A stretch of DNA of 36,893 bases. Origin: an uncultured Duganella sp. (lineage in GTDB: Bacteria > Pseudomonadota > Gammaproteobacteria > Burkholderiales > Burkholderiaceae). Shown piece by piece: positions 25,232 to 33,234 of this stretch. The position numbers were made by a program, and so were the translations under genes. Within the stretch, counting starts at the first letter, position 1, and each line of letters starts with the position of its first letter. Location: the NCBI GenBank assembly GCA_946482335.1, contig CAMLRG010000030.1, positions 1 to 36,893 on the forward strand. The letters run 5' to 3'. The notes under the pieces were generated by a model. The model saw only the letters and a program-made list of their open reading frames with translations. It was not told the DNA's origin and did not search any database.

Positions 25232-26158
25232 TCAGGCCGCGGCCAGCACGCGCAGCAGGGCCGGCACTTCGGCGGCGATTTCGCGCGACAGGTAGCCCAG
25301 GGGCCCGCAGCGCAGCGCCAGTTGTTCGCCGGCCGCCCCGTGCAGCACCACGCCCCAGGCCGCAGCCTGTTCCAGCGTGGCGCCACGGGCCAGCAGCCCG
25401 GCGATGATGCCGGCCAGGACGTCGCCCGAACCGGAAATGGCCAGGCCGGCATTGCCGCCCTGGTGTTGCCACAGCGTGCCGTCGGGCATCGCTAGCACCG
25501 TGGTGGCGCCTTTCAGCGCGACCACGGCATTCCAGCGGCGGGCGGCAGCCAGCGCGGCGTGATGCGGATCCTGTTCAATATCGCTGCGCGCGACCCCGGT
25601 CAGGCGGGCCAGCTCGCCGGCATGCGGCGTCATCAGCACCGGTTGCGGGAAACGGAACTGGTCCCAGTCGACCGCTTCATCCAGCAAGTGCGGCTCGCTG
25701 CTGGGACGCGCGGCGAACAGCGCCTCCGCGTCGAGCACGGTGGGGGTACCCTGGAAGCGCTGCAGCAAGCTGTGCACGAGCTCCACGCAAGCGGCTTCAT
25801 CCTGCATGCCCGGCCCGATCAGCAGTGCGTCGGCCTTGTCCGCCAATTCGCCCAGGCGGCGTGCGCTATCGGCTTGGAAGCCATGTGCCGCCGTTTCGCC
25901 CAGGCCGATCACGCGCGCACCGGGCAAGGTGGCGCCCACCTGCGGCGCGACGCTTGCCGCCGTAGCAATGCACAGCTTGCCGGCGCCGGCGCGCAAGGAA
26001 GCTTCGCCGGCCAGGATGGCCGCGCCCGGCATTTCCGCCGAGCCCGCCACCACCAGCACATGGCCGCGCACTTCCTTGTCGCCGTCGAAGCCGGGTTGCG
26101 GCAAGGGCCAGCGGCGCAGCAGCGCGGGATCCAGGTCGATGGGGGCGGGATCGCTCAT
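25232..26158 (-). CDS. nnrD: ADP/ATP-dependent NAD(P)H-hydrate dehydratase
   Basis: A 308-residue YjeF C-terminal-domain enzyme of the ribokinase-like fold. It repairs hydrated NADH/NADPH (NAD(P)HX) back to the active cofactor using ADP or ATP. Motifs seen are GHVLVVAGSAEMPGAAILAG, LLIGPGM, LMTPHAGELARLTG, the ALKGATTVL strand and the catalytic anion-hole segment AISGSGDVLAGIIAGLLARG. The epimerase (YjeF N domain), often fused to it, is absent here. The ATG overlaps the stop of the histidine phosphatase gene by 4 bp (ATGA), so the two are coupled. Its presence with di-iron proteins suggests a link to redox damage (inference). Confidence 0.92.
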   Translation of the reverse strand: MSDPAPIDLDPALLRRWPLPQPGFDGDKEVRGHVLVVAGSAEMPGAAILAGEASLRAGAGKLCIATAASVAPQVGATLPGARVIGLGETAAHGFQADSARRLGELADKADALLIGPGMQDEAACVELVHSLLQRFQGTPTVLDAEALFAARPSSEPHLLDEAVDWDQFRFPQPVLMTPHAGELARLTGVARSDIEQDPHHAALAAARRWNAVVALKGATTVLAMPDGTLWQHQGGNAGLAISGSGDVLAGIIAGLLARGATLEQAAAWGVVLHGAAGEQLALRCGPLGYLSREIAAEVPALLRVLAAA

Positions 26159-26919
26159 GGCTTCGGCGCGGCCGGGATGTCCGGCTTGTCGGTGATCGGC
26201 GTGCCGCTATCCTTCAGCGGGGCGACGAAGTTTTCCAGTTCCAGGACCAGTTTGCCGCGCTTGCCCGCTTGCGGGTCGTACTGGTAGGACGTGACGCCGC
26301 AGTTGGGCACGTCGGCGGCGCGGTCGATGCCCAGGATCGCTTCCTCGTCGAGCCGCTCGAACAGGTAGCGGAAGCAATTGACGATGACCTGGTGGCCGAC
26401 GATCAGCACGCGCTCGCGGCGGTATTCGCGGGTGATGGTGTCGAGCACGCTGCGCAGGCGCAGGATCACGTCGCACCAGCTCTCGCCGCCGGGCGGGCGG
26501 AAATAGAACTTGCCGACGTGTTTGCGCTGCTCTGCCAGTTCCGGAAATTTTTCCGCGATGCCGAACACCGTCAAGCGGTCGGTGACGCCGAACTCCTTTT
26601 CGCGCAAGCGCTCATCGGCCACCACGGCCAGCATGTCTTCCGGCCCCAGGCATTGCAGTACGGCCTGGGCCGTGGCGCGCGCGCGCAGGTAAGGCGAGTA
26701 CAACACGACATTGGGCTGCTGGCCGGGCGGCATGGTGGCGAACCATTGCGCCAGCGCATCGGCTTGGCGTTTGCCCAGTTCGGACAAGGGGACGTCGACA
26801 TCGCGCTCGGCGATATCGATCAGCAACTCATTGGCAGCCGTCGCTGCGTCGCGCGCCACGTTGCCGGCACTCTGGCCATGGCGCACGAGCCAGATCTGTT
26901 GCGGCCATTTTTGCTCCAT
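26155..26919 (-). CDS. Histidine phosphatase (phosphoglycerate mutase-like) family protein
   Basis: A 254-residue protein with the branch-1 histidine phosphatase signature IWLVRHGQSAGN near the N terminus (phospho-His in RHG), YLRARATAQAVL, the catalytic acid in DERLREKEFG and the second His in RVLIVGHQVIVNCFRYLFE. It probably removes a phosphate from a small molecule or nucleotide; the substrate is unknown. The start at 26919 has AAGG at a 7-base spacing and matches the family N terminus; a longer frame start is unlikely. First gene of the six-gene operon. Its ribosome site and start codon lie in one arm of an 11-bp inverted repeat. Confidence 0.9.
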   Translation of the reverse strand: MEQKWPQQIWLVRHGQSAGNVARDAATAANELLIDIAERDVDVPLSELGKRQADALAQWFATMPPGQQPNVVLYSPYLRARATAQAVLQCLGPEDMLAVVADERLREKEFGVTDRLTVFGIAEKFPELAEQRKHVGKFYFRPPGGESWCDVILRLRSVLDTITREYRRERVLIVGHQVIVNCFRYLFERLDEEAILGIDRAADVPNCGVTSYQYDPQAGKRGKLVLELENFVAPLKDSGTPITDKPDIPAAPKP

Positions 26920-26963
26920 CGCATACCTTTCGGTCGATAGCCAAAAACGTATGGTATGCGATG
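26917..26963 (-). promoter_or_regulatory. 11-bp inverted repeat covering the start codon of the phosphatase operon
   Basis: On the minus strand CATCGCATACC (26963-26953) is followed after 25 bases by its exact complement GGTATGCGATG (26927-26917), whose final ATG is the phosphatase start codon. If the transcript begins upstream of 26963, the leader can fold and hide the start codon and part of the ribosome site. Alternatively the arms are half-sites of a DNA-binding protein. Sequence alone does not separate these. Confidence 0.5.
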
Positions 26964-27012
26964 CGCCGACAGCGCGGCACACAGGAAGGAGCAGGGGCCG
27001 GGCCCCCGCCAG

Positions 27013-27054
27013 GAAAACCGGTCAACCGGTGTCAGGCCCACAGGGCCTGACACC
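27013..27054. repeat. REP-like palindromic repeat, single unit, copy C
   Basis: GAAAACCGGTCAACCGG followed by the hairpin GTGTCAGGCCC/GGGCCTGACAC around ACA. The AACCGGTNAACC head and TCAG-CCC...GGG-CTGA hairpin match the units of copies A and B with compensating changes in the stem. It lies just past the pectate lyase stop codon (27057) and may serve as its 3' structure. Confidence 0.7.
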
Positions 27055-27056
27055 CT

Positions 27057-30000
27057 CTATGGGTTCCAGCCGGCGCCGTTGTTGTAGGCGGCAAAGACTT
27101 GCGCGCGGCTGGCGAAGCCCGCGGCAACATCGCTGGCGCTGAGCTGGTAGCCGCCCACGCGAGTCGCCAGGTTGAGCGGATTGCCGAGCAAGTCAGTGCT
27201 GCCGTATTCGCGCCAGCCGCTGGCCGCGTTCGCAACCGCCGGGTTGGGCGCCGGCTGGCCATTCACCCCGGCCCCGGCCCAGCCGACGGCCGCGATATGG
27301 CTATCCATCTGGCAATTGATGAAGGCAATGTTGTCCCACACCGTGGCGCTGCCGGAACTGCGCGCGAGATAGGTGGCGCCATTCGGCACGTCACCGTGCG
27401 CCGGGCCCGGCCCTGGGCCGTGCGTCAGCCGGCTGTTCAGGAACACATAGCCCTTGTCGGTGGCGGCAGGCACGCGCGCTTGCAGCACATAGCCGCCGCT
27501 GCTGGCGTTGGCGGTGTCGCCCACCGAGCGGATCTCGCTTTCCTCGAACAGGGCGGCGCGGCTGCCGCCCCAGATGAAGTCGACGTTGCCCGCCACCAGC
27601 GTGCGGTAGAACCACGACCAGCCCTTCAGGTTCAGCGTGTCCTGCTCGCTGTAGAAGGCGGCATCACGCGCGATCAGCCGTCCGCCGTCGTTGTTGAAGT
27701 AGAGCGTTTCCGCTTGCGCCGAGATATTCGATGCGCGCAGGGTGGTGTTGCGCAAGGTTAGCGTATCGAGCACCAGCATGTCCGCGGCTTCCACCAGCAT
27801 CACCGCGCGCCCGCCGGCTGGCGAGGCGCTGGTGCCGGGGGGCTGGCTGGCGCCGGTGCCGGGGTTCAGGGTGTCGTAGTTGGTGTACTGGATCACGGTA
27901 CCGTCACGGCTATCGCCGCGCAGGGTCACGTTGTCCTTGCCGCGCAAGAACAGCAGCTCGTTGTACGTGCCATTGCGGATGGCGACCGTGGCCGGCGTGG
28001 CCTTGTCCACGTTCTGCATGAGGAAGTTGAGCGCGCCCTGCACGGTGGCGAAATCGCTGCCGGCATCGGCACCGACCACCAAGTTCGGCCCCACCGGCGC
28101 CGCAGCCTTGGTGGTGAAGGACCAGTTACCCAGCTTGCCGATCCCGACGAAGGGCACGCCGCCCAGCGTCGTGCCATTGAATACGCCATTGGCGATCGCG
28201 ACATAGTACTCGGTGCCGTATGCCAGCTTGCCGGTATGCGGTTTGATGGTGACGACCTTGCCGTTGATCGAAATCGGATTGGTATTGACCTTGCGCACGG
28301 CAGCCTGGCCCGGGTAGCCCAGTTCATCCGTCTCGCCGGACAGCTTGATGACATCCACCAGCGCATCGTCCATCTTGCGGAAGATGCGGATGGTGCCGCT
28401 TGCGCCCAGCGTTGGCGTGCCGTCGAACTCCAGGCGCAGCGAGGCATCGATGGCGGCTTCCGTGCTGCTGCCAGCCGGCAGGGCCTTGCCTTCCAGGGTG
28501 TACGTCTGAGTCGGCTGCACGAACTGGGCGCCGATGGTGGCGGTGATCAGGCGCAGCAGGCTGGGGTCGCTGTCGCTGGCCACGCGCACGGTGGCATTGC
28601 CGGCGCCGACCGGCGTCAGCACCAGGGAATTGCCGCTGATGCCTACCGCCAGCACCGCCGGGTTGCTGGAGCTGGCGGTGAAACTGTCGGCGGTGCCGTC
28701 CGGCTTGACGGCGGTCACCGCCAATTGCAGCGGCGTGTCGCCCGCTTCAGCGTTATATGTGGTGGTGGCGGGACTCAGGGTCAGCTGCGAAGGCTTCAGT
28801 TTCGGGTCGCCGATGCGCACGTCGTCGATCTGGAACGATTTGTTGGCGGTGTACAGGCCGACCAGGCCGCGCGCGCTGAAGCTGCTGTCGGTGACGGCAC
28901 CGAGCGATTCACCGTCGAGGTAGACGGTCAGCGTGCTGCCGATCATTTCAAAGCGCACGGTATAGAACACCGAATCCATATTGATCGGCTTGCGCACTTG
29001 CTTGGGCCGGGTCAGCGCGCCATTCAGCATCCTGGCGATTTCCACCTGGGTGCTGGTGTTCGCGTTCTGCACGTTCAAGCCGGCGCCATACCAATTGGCG
29101 GCGTTGCTGTAGCGCGTGACCAGGTACAGCAGCTTGTTGCCGGTGGTGCTGTTGGTCATCGGCTTGATGCGCGCTTCGACGAAGTAGTCGCCGTTCGGCA
29201 CATTGGCCATGGCGGCGGGCTTCAGCAGTGCCAGCACGCCACCCGTGGTGGCGGCGGTGTACTGCATCAGCATATTGCTGGCGCCGATCGCTTCCGGCTT
29301 CACGCTGAAGCTGCCGTTCGGGCCGGCCACCGGCAGCAAGTCCCAGTTGGCGGAAGTGCCGGACTGGAAGTCGTCGCAGAAATACAGGCCGCTGGGCGGG
29401 CAGGCCAGCGTCAGGATCGGCGCGCTGCTGGTGTCGCCCGTGCCGCTGATGCTGGTGGACAGCTTGCCGGCGCCCGCTTGCGCCAGGGCGTTGGCCTTGA
29501 CCAGCATGGTCGGGCGCACGCTGTAGGCGTAAGGCGGGGTCCAGGTGACGTTGCTGCTGATGGTGCAGCCGCCCAGTAGGGTGCCGTTCAGCAGCGAGCC
29601 GCTATCCTTGAAGGTGCCGGTGGCGGCGCCGCCAGGATTGATCACGACGTTGCTGCATCCCAGCGCCCCGGCGATTTCGAACACGTTCGACTGCGACAGG
29701 ATCTTCGAGTTGTAGCCGGCACCGATGCTGTACTGGTTCGCATAGACGGCGGCGCTGCGGTTGCCGGTGAAGTAGTTGTTGAACAGGTGTACCTGGCCGT
29801 AGCGCACGCGCGGGGCGCGGCTGGATACGTTGCGGAACACGTTATTGCTGAAGGTGACGCGCAATTTGCCTTCGTCGGCGGTAGCGCCGTCGCCGGAGCC
29901 CACCAGGTTGTTCTTGTGGTGTTCGCCGAACACGTTGTACGACACCGTCACATAATCGGAAGCGTTGGTGATGTCCACCGCACCATCGTGGCACTGTTTC

Positions 30001-30620
30001 AGTACGCCGTTCTCGGTGGACAGCAAGTTGTCCGTCACCGGTACGTCGGTGAAGGTATTGTGGTCGATCCAGACGTGGTCGGAGCCGGAAACGCCAATCG
30101 CGTCATAGGCCGCGTTCCACGCACCGTTGGCGCCATCGGTCGGATCGAAGATGGGACCGACGTCGCAAGGCGCGACGATCTTCAGGTTGCGGATGATGAT
30201 CTGCGACACACCGACCAGCTGGATGTGGCCATTGATGATGCCCGCGCCGGGGCCCGCGCCAACCAGGCTGGTATTGCTCTTGAGGCGGATCGCGCCGCGG
30301 ATGGCCTGGTCGCCGGTGTTTGCGTACGGTACCCCTTCGGTCATGTCGATGGTGCCGGTGACCTTGATGATCTTGGGATTGGTGCCGCCATTATTGATGG
30401 CGGCCACCAGTTGCGCGCGGTTGGTGACGCTGTATATTTGCGAGGCGATGGCGGCCGAACCGCCGACAGTGCCGCCGGCCTGGCTTGCCCAGCCATCGGC
30501 CGGGGCAACCGCGCGGGCCGGTTCGGCGGCCGCATGGCGCGGCAATGCGAGGGCGAGCGCGCTGTACAGCGTGAGGCGAAGCGCAAGGCGGAGCGCGGCC
30601 CTGAAACCTGTGAGTTCCAT
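27057..30620 (-). CDS. Secreted bifunctional pectate lyase (PL1) - pectinesterase (CE8) fusion
   Basis: A 1187-residue exoenzyme. Domains in order: signal peptide (about 1-32, ending RHAAA); pectate lyase PL1 beta-helix (about 45-350) with VWIDHNTFTD and the catalytic RAPRVR (268-273); a laminin-G/concanavalin-like beta-sandwich (about 410-605); a bacterial Ig-like domain (about 610-700); an SbsA-type Ig domain (about 705-840); and a CE8 pectin methylesterase (about 845-1187) with EQDT (Asp994), GNVDFIWGG (Asp1014) and GWREYG. Both catalytic sets look intact, so one chain could de-esterify pectin and then cleave it. Perfect AAGGAG before the ATG. It lies 30 bp behind a PEP-CTERM-like gene, apparently in one operon. 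Confidence 0.93.
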   Translation of the reverse strand: MELTGFRAALRLALRLTLYSALALALPRHAAAEPARAVAPADGWASQAGGTVGGSAAIASQIYSVTNRAQLVAAINNGGTNPKIIKVTGTIDMTEGVPYANTGDQAIRGAIRLKSNTSLVGAGPGAGIINGHIQLVGVSQIIIRNLKIVAPCDVGPIFDPTDGANGAWNAAYDAIGVSGSDHVWIDHNTFTDVPVTDNLLSTENGVLKQCHDGAVDITNASDYVTVSYNVFGEHHKNNLVGSGDGATADEGKLRVTFSNNVFRNVSSRAPRVRYGQVHLFNNYFTGNRSAAVYANQYSIGAGYNSKILSQSNVFEIAGALGCSNVVINPGGAATGTFKDSGSLLNGTLLGGCTISSNVTWTPPYAYSVRPTMLVKANALAQAGAGKLSTSISGTGDTSSAPILTLACPPSGLYFCDDFQSGTSANWDLLPVAGPNGSFSVKPEAIGASNMLMQYTAATTGGVLALLKPAAMANVPNGDYFVEARIKPMTNSTTGNKLLYLVTRYSNAANWYGAGLNVQNANTSTQVEIARMLNGALTRPKQVRKPINMDSVFYTVRFEMIGSTLTVYLDGESLGAVTDSSFSARGLVGLYTANKSFQIDDVRIGDPKLKPSQLTLSPATTTYNAEAGDTPLQLAVTAVKPDGTADSFTASSSNPAVLAVGISGNSLVLTPVGAGNATVRVASDSDPSLLRLITATIGAQFVQPTQTYTLEGKALPAGSSTEAAIDASLRLEFDGTPTLGASGTIRIFRKMDDALVDVIKLSGETDELGYPGQAAVRKVNTNPISINGKVVTIKPHTGKLAYGTEYYVAIANGVFNGTTLGGVPFVGIGKLGNWSFTTKAAAPVGPNLVVGADAGSDFATVQGALNFLMQNVDKATPATVAIRNGTYNELLFLRGKDNVTLRGDSRDGTVIQYTNYDTLNPGTGASQPPGTSASPAGGRAVMLVEAADMLVLDTLTLRNTTLRASNISAQAETLYFNNDGGRLIARDAAFYSEQDTLNLKGWSWFYRTLVAGNVDFIWGGSRAALFEESEIRSVGDTANASSGGYVLQARVPAATDKGYVFLNSRLTHGPGPGPAHGDVPNGATYLARSSGSATVWDNIAFINCQMDSHIAAVGWAGAGVNGQPAPNPAVANAASGWREYGSTDLLGNPLNLATRVGGYQLSASDVAAGFASRAQVFAAYNNGAGWNP

Positions 30621-30650
30621 ATGATTCTCCTTGGGGGAAGTGGGGCGTCG

Positions 30651-31220
30651 TCAGCTGCTGCGTGCGCGGCGGCGGCTGGCTGCCAGTGCCGCAAAGCCGC
30701 CAAGCATCAGGGCGGCGCTGCCGGGGACCGGGACGGCGCTGGCATCGACTTGCGCAGTGATGCTGGCAAATTCGCCCCAGGTGGTGCCGGTCAGGTCGAT
30801 GTCGATCGACCTTCCGTCGGCACCCAGCGACAGCACGGGCAGGCCGCCGATGCCGCTGCCATCGAGCAGCTTGAAGGCCGTCAGCGGCGCGGTCAGCGTG
30901 TTGCCGAAGTCGAAGTGGAACTGGTAGCTGCCCGGCGCCACGCTGCCGTTGGCGATGATCGTCAGCAGGCCGCTGGCATCGAAGTCGAAGCCGAATACCG
31001 CGTCGGCACTGAGCAATTCGATTCCGCTGGCAGTCGGGTCGAGGGCGGTGGTGTTGGATCCCGGTTCCATCTGGAACAGGTGGTCAAGGCCGACCATGGC
31101 GTCGGCCGAGCCATTGTAAGTCGCCGTGATGACGGCATTCTGCAATGGCATGGGTGCTGCGTGGGCAATTCCGGTGGCAAATGCGGCGGCCACCAACGTC
31201 TCCATTATGGTTTTTTTCAT
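30651..31220 (-). CDS. PEP-CTERM-like exported protein with variant VPVPG motif
   Basis: A 189-residue protein with a signal peptide (about 1-21, ending AHAA), a beta-rich domain, and a tripartite C-terminal sorting tail: VPVPGSAALMLGGFAALAA then the basic SRRRARSS. The usual Glu of VPEP is Val here, so it may be a variant exosortase substrate or use another sorting enzyme. The ATG at 31220 gives the signal peptide; GGAG lies about 9 bases upstream. The pectinase gene follows 30 bp downstream, so the protein may act at the surface during pectin use (inference). A GntR-type palindrome lies about 60 bp upstream. Confidence 0.82.
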   Translation of the reverse strand: MKKTIMETLVAAAFATGIAHAAPMPLQNAVITATYNGSADAMVGLDHLFQMEPGSNTTALDPTASGIELLSADAVFGFDFDASGLLTIIANGSVAPGSYQFHFDFGNTLTAPLTAFKLLDGSGIGGLPVLSLGADGRSIDIDLTGTTWGEFASITAQVDASAVPVPGSAALMLGGFAALAASRRRARSS

Positions 31221-31277
31221 CGCTGTGTGCTCCGGTGGGGCTGAGAGGGCGTGCCAATCTGGCGCTATCAATCTTAT

Positions 31278-31292
31278 ATTGGCCTGACCAAT
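31278..31292. promoter_or_regulatory. GntR/FadR-type palindromic operator candidate upstream of the pectin operon
   Basis: The 15-bp palindrome ATTGG-CCTGA-CCAAT resembles operators of FadR-subfamily GntR regulators such as UxuR/ExuR (ATTGGTATACCAAT), which control hexuronate and pectin catabolism. It lies next to TATAAG on the minus strand, a possible -10, so binding would block transcription. A second symmetry overlaps it: TTGGCCTGA (31279-31287) and TCAGGCCAA (31304-31312). The regulator is not encoded in the window. Confidence 0.5.
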
Positions 31293-31356
31293 AGATCAAT
31301 CAATCAGGCCAAAACTGATGCGGTCAGACCACGTTGCCCCGAGGAACTATCGATGG

Positions 31357-33213
31357 CTATAAGGCGCCCCGCCCAGTGAACCGCGTGCGGTTGGCCGCGA
31401 TCTGGGCCTGTTCCGGTGCCGTCAACGGGAGCCTGGTCCGGAATATCTCCCAGCCCTGGCTGATGCTGCCGCCGGGCGGGCTGAGATCAGAGCCGTACAG
31501 GATGCGATCGATCCCGACCCGCCGGATGCGTTGGACAATCAGCTGCGCTTCGTCGGCCGTGGTTGCTTCGGTGACGTTGGTCGCCACATCAAAATAGAGG
31601 TTGCGCATGCGCGGATCCTTGCGTTCCGCTGCGTCCGCGAATACCGCCATCACGTCGTCATTCTGAGCCGGATAGCCGGGGCCGGAGGCGCCCAGGTGCG
31701 CTACGACGATTTCAACGTCGGGCGACACCGGCACCACCTTGTCCAGGAAAATCCGCGCATCCTCCGCACCGTAATTGCCGCCGCCACGGGCCCGCATGTG
31801 TGCGAGGACTGGCGCTTTCTGGCGTTGCGCCAGCCCGAATATCGCCTGCACCAGCGCCAGATGGGCCGGATCGCGCAGGCTAAGGCCGCTGTTGCCGAGG
31901 TGGAGCTTGATGCCGGCCATGCCGGGAAGTTTGAGGCATCGCTCAAGCTCGGTCACTGCCGCCGCGCGATGCGGATTGGCGCTGCAGAAGCCGATAAGGC
32001 GGGTAGGGTGCTTCGCCACCTCGGCGGCAGTCCAATCGTTCTGCTCCCGCGTCAGCCGGTCGGGATCGTTCAAGCCCTTACGCTCGTCGGCGAAGCTGTA
32101 GCCCACCGACAGCACCACAGCGCGTTCGATGCCCGCAGCATCCAGTTCGCGCACCAATGCCGCCCCGTCCCGCTCGGGAAGTTTGACGATCGGTGCGAAA
32201 GCAGGGCTGACCAAGTGCTGGTGATAGTCAACCAGCGGCGCAGTGCGTGGGCGTTCATGGGGGCTGCCGCAGAATTCTGCGCGCTTGCCGGGTACACGCA
32301 GCACCTGGTCGACGTAGTAGGTGAGGGCTGCTTCGGTATATTTTTTGTCCGGATGCATCGCGACGAAAGGCGCTCCCTCCTGCATCCAGATGGCCACGCA
32401 GCTTGCGGTCGATTGCGTTCCTTCAGCGCAGGTGGTGAAAGCATCGAAGGCACGGCGGTAGTTGGTGAACGTGACATGACCCATCGGCAAACCATGACCT
32501 GGCACCAAGGTCCGGAAATCGAGACGGTCGATTTCGGCCAATGCGTGCCGCCAGCCCTCTGCGCAGCCCGTATCGAAGAACGGCAGCGGCACCACCACCA
32601 GGTCGCCAACGAAGACTGTTTTGCTGGCCGGATCGTGCACCCACACATCGCCCTCGGTCGCCGCATGTCTTGCAAGATGCAGTTGCAGTTCGCGCTCGCC
32701 CAGCCTGATCGACATCGGACCTTTGACCGGCTGGTCGGGGATCAAATTGGCAGGGTCGTTAACCGCGTTCAGGTACAGGCGCGTATCGGTCTTGCGGAAT
32801 TCCGGCACGCTTGGATCGTCCAGCCTGGCCTTGGCTTTGTCGACGTTCCGGATCAGGAAGCCTTTCAATGCCCCCTCCACGGCAGTACTCGTGTACAGCT
32901 TGGCCCCTGGGTAAGCGGAACGAATGCGCGCATTGCCGGTCGCATGGTCCAGATGCCAATGCGTATTGATGATGGCGGTGATCGGCTTATTCCGCGCTTT
33001 GGCCACCGCGATGATCTTGTCGGTATGTTCGGGATGACGGCCGGTATCGATAACCAGCATTTCCTTCGGCCCCTCGAACACGATCGAGTTACCATCCGGC
33101 TGCATTTCCTCCGGCACTTTACCTTCGATAAAAGTGTAGGGTGCTGGCGCTGCAGATGCTGCAAACGCCGCGCCCAACCCAAAAAACAGTGCCAGAGTGG
33201 CGATCGATGGCAT
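31357..33213 (-). CDS. Exported metallo-beta-lactamase-fold hydrolase fused to an amidohydrolase
   Basis: A 618-residue protein with a Sec signal (about 1-22). Residues about 26-290 are a metallo-beta-lactamase fold with a full binuclear zinc set: His85, His87, Asp89 and His90 in THWHLDHATG, then His183, Asp204 and His240 (VPGHG). Residues about 325-618 form an amidohydrolase-2 TIM barrel with His331-x-His333 (DYHQHLV), His438 (KLHLGNSG), His472 (LAHM), His506 (VAHLGASG) and Asp576 (YGSDLSPP). Both halves look catalytically complete; the joint substrate is unknown. AGGAG precedes the ATG, and the gene lies 21 bp after a serine hydrolase gene in one operon. The frame is continuous across the junction. 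Confidence 0.88.
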   Translation of the reverse strand: MPSIATLALFFGLGAAFAASAAPAPYTFIEGKVPEEMQPDGNSIVFEGPKEMLVIDTGRHPEHTDKIIAVAKARNKPITAIINTHWHLDHATGNARIRSAYPGAKLYTSTAVEGALKGFLIRNVDKAKARLDDPSVPEFRKTDTRLYLNAVNDPANLIPDQPVKGPMSIRLGERELQLHLARHAATEGDVWVHDPASKTVFVGDLVVVPLPFFDTGCAEGWRHALAEIDRLDFRTLVPGHGLPMGHVTFTNYRRAFDAFTTCAEGTQSTASCVAIWMQEGAPFVAMHPDKKYTEAALTYYVDQVLRVPGKRAEFCGSPHERPRTAPLVDYHQHLVSPAFAPIVKLPERDGAALVRELDAAGIERAVVLSVGYSFADERKGLNDPDRLTREQNDWTAAEVAKHPTRLIGFCSANPHRAAAVTELERCLKLPGMAGIKLHLGNSGLSLRDPAHLALVQAIFGLAQRQKAPVLAHMRARGGGNYGAEDARIFLDKVVPVSPDVEIVVAHLGASGPGYPAQNDDVMAVFADAAERKDPRMRNLYFDVATNVTEATTADEAQLIVQRIRRVGIDRILYGSDLSPPGGSISQGWEIFRTRLPLTAPEQAQIAANRTRFTGRGAL

Positions 33214-33234
33214 TCCAGTATTCTCCTTTAAGCA

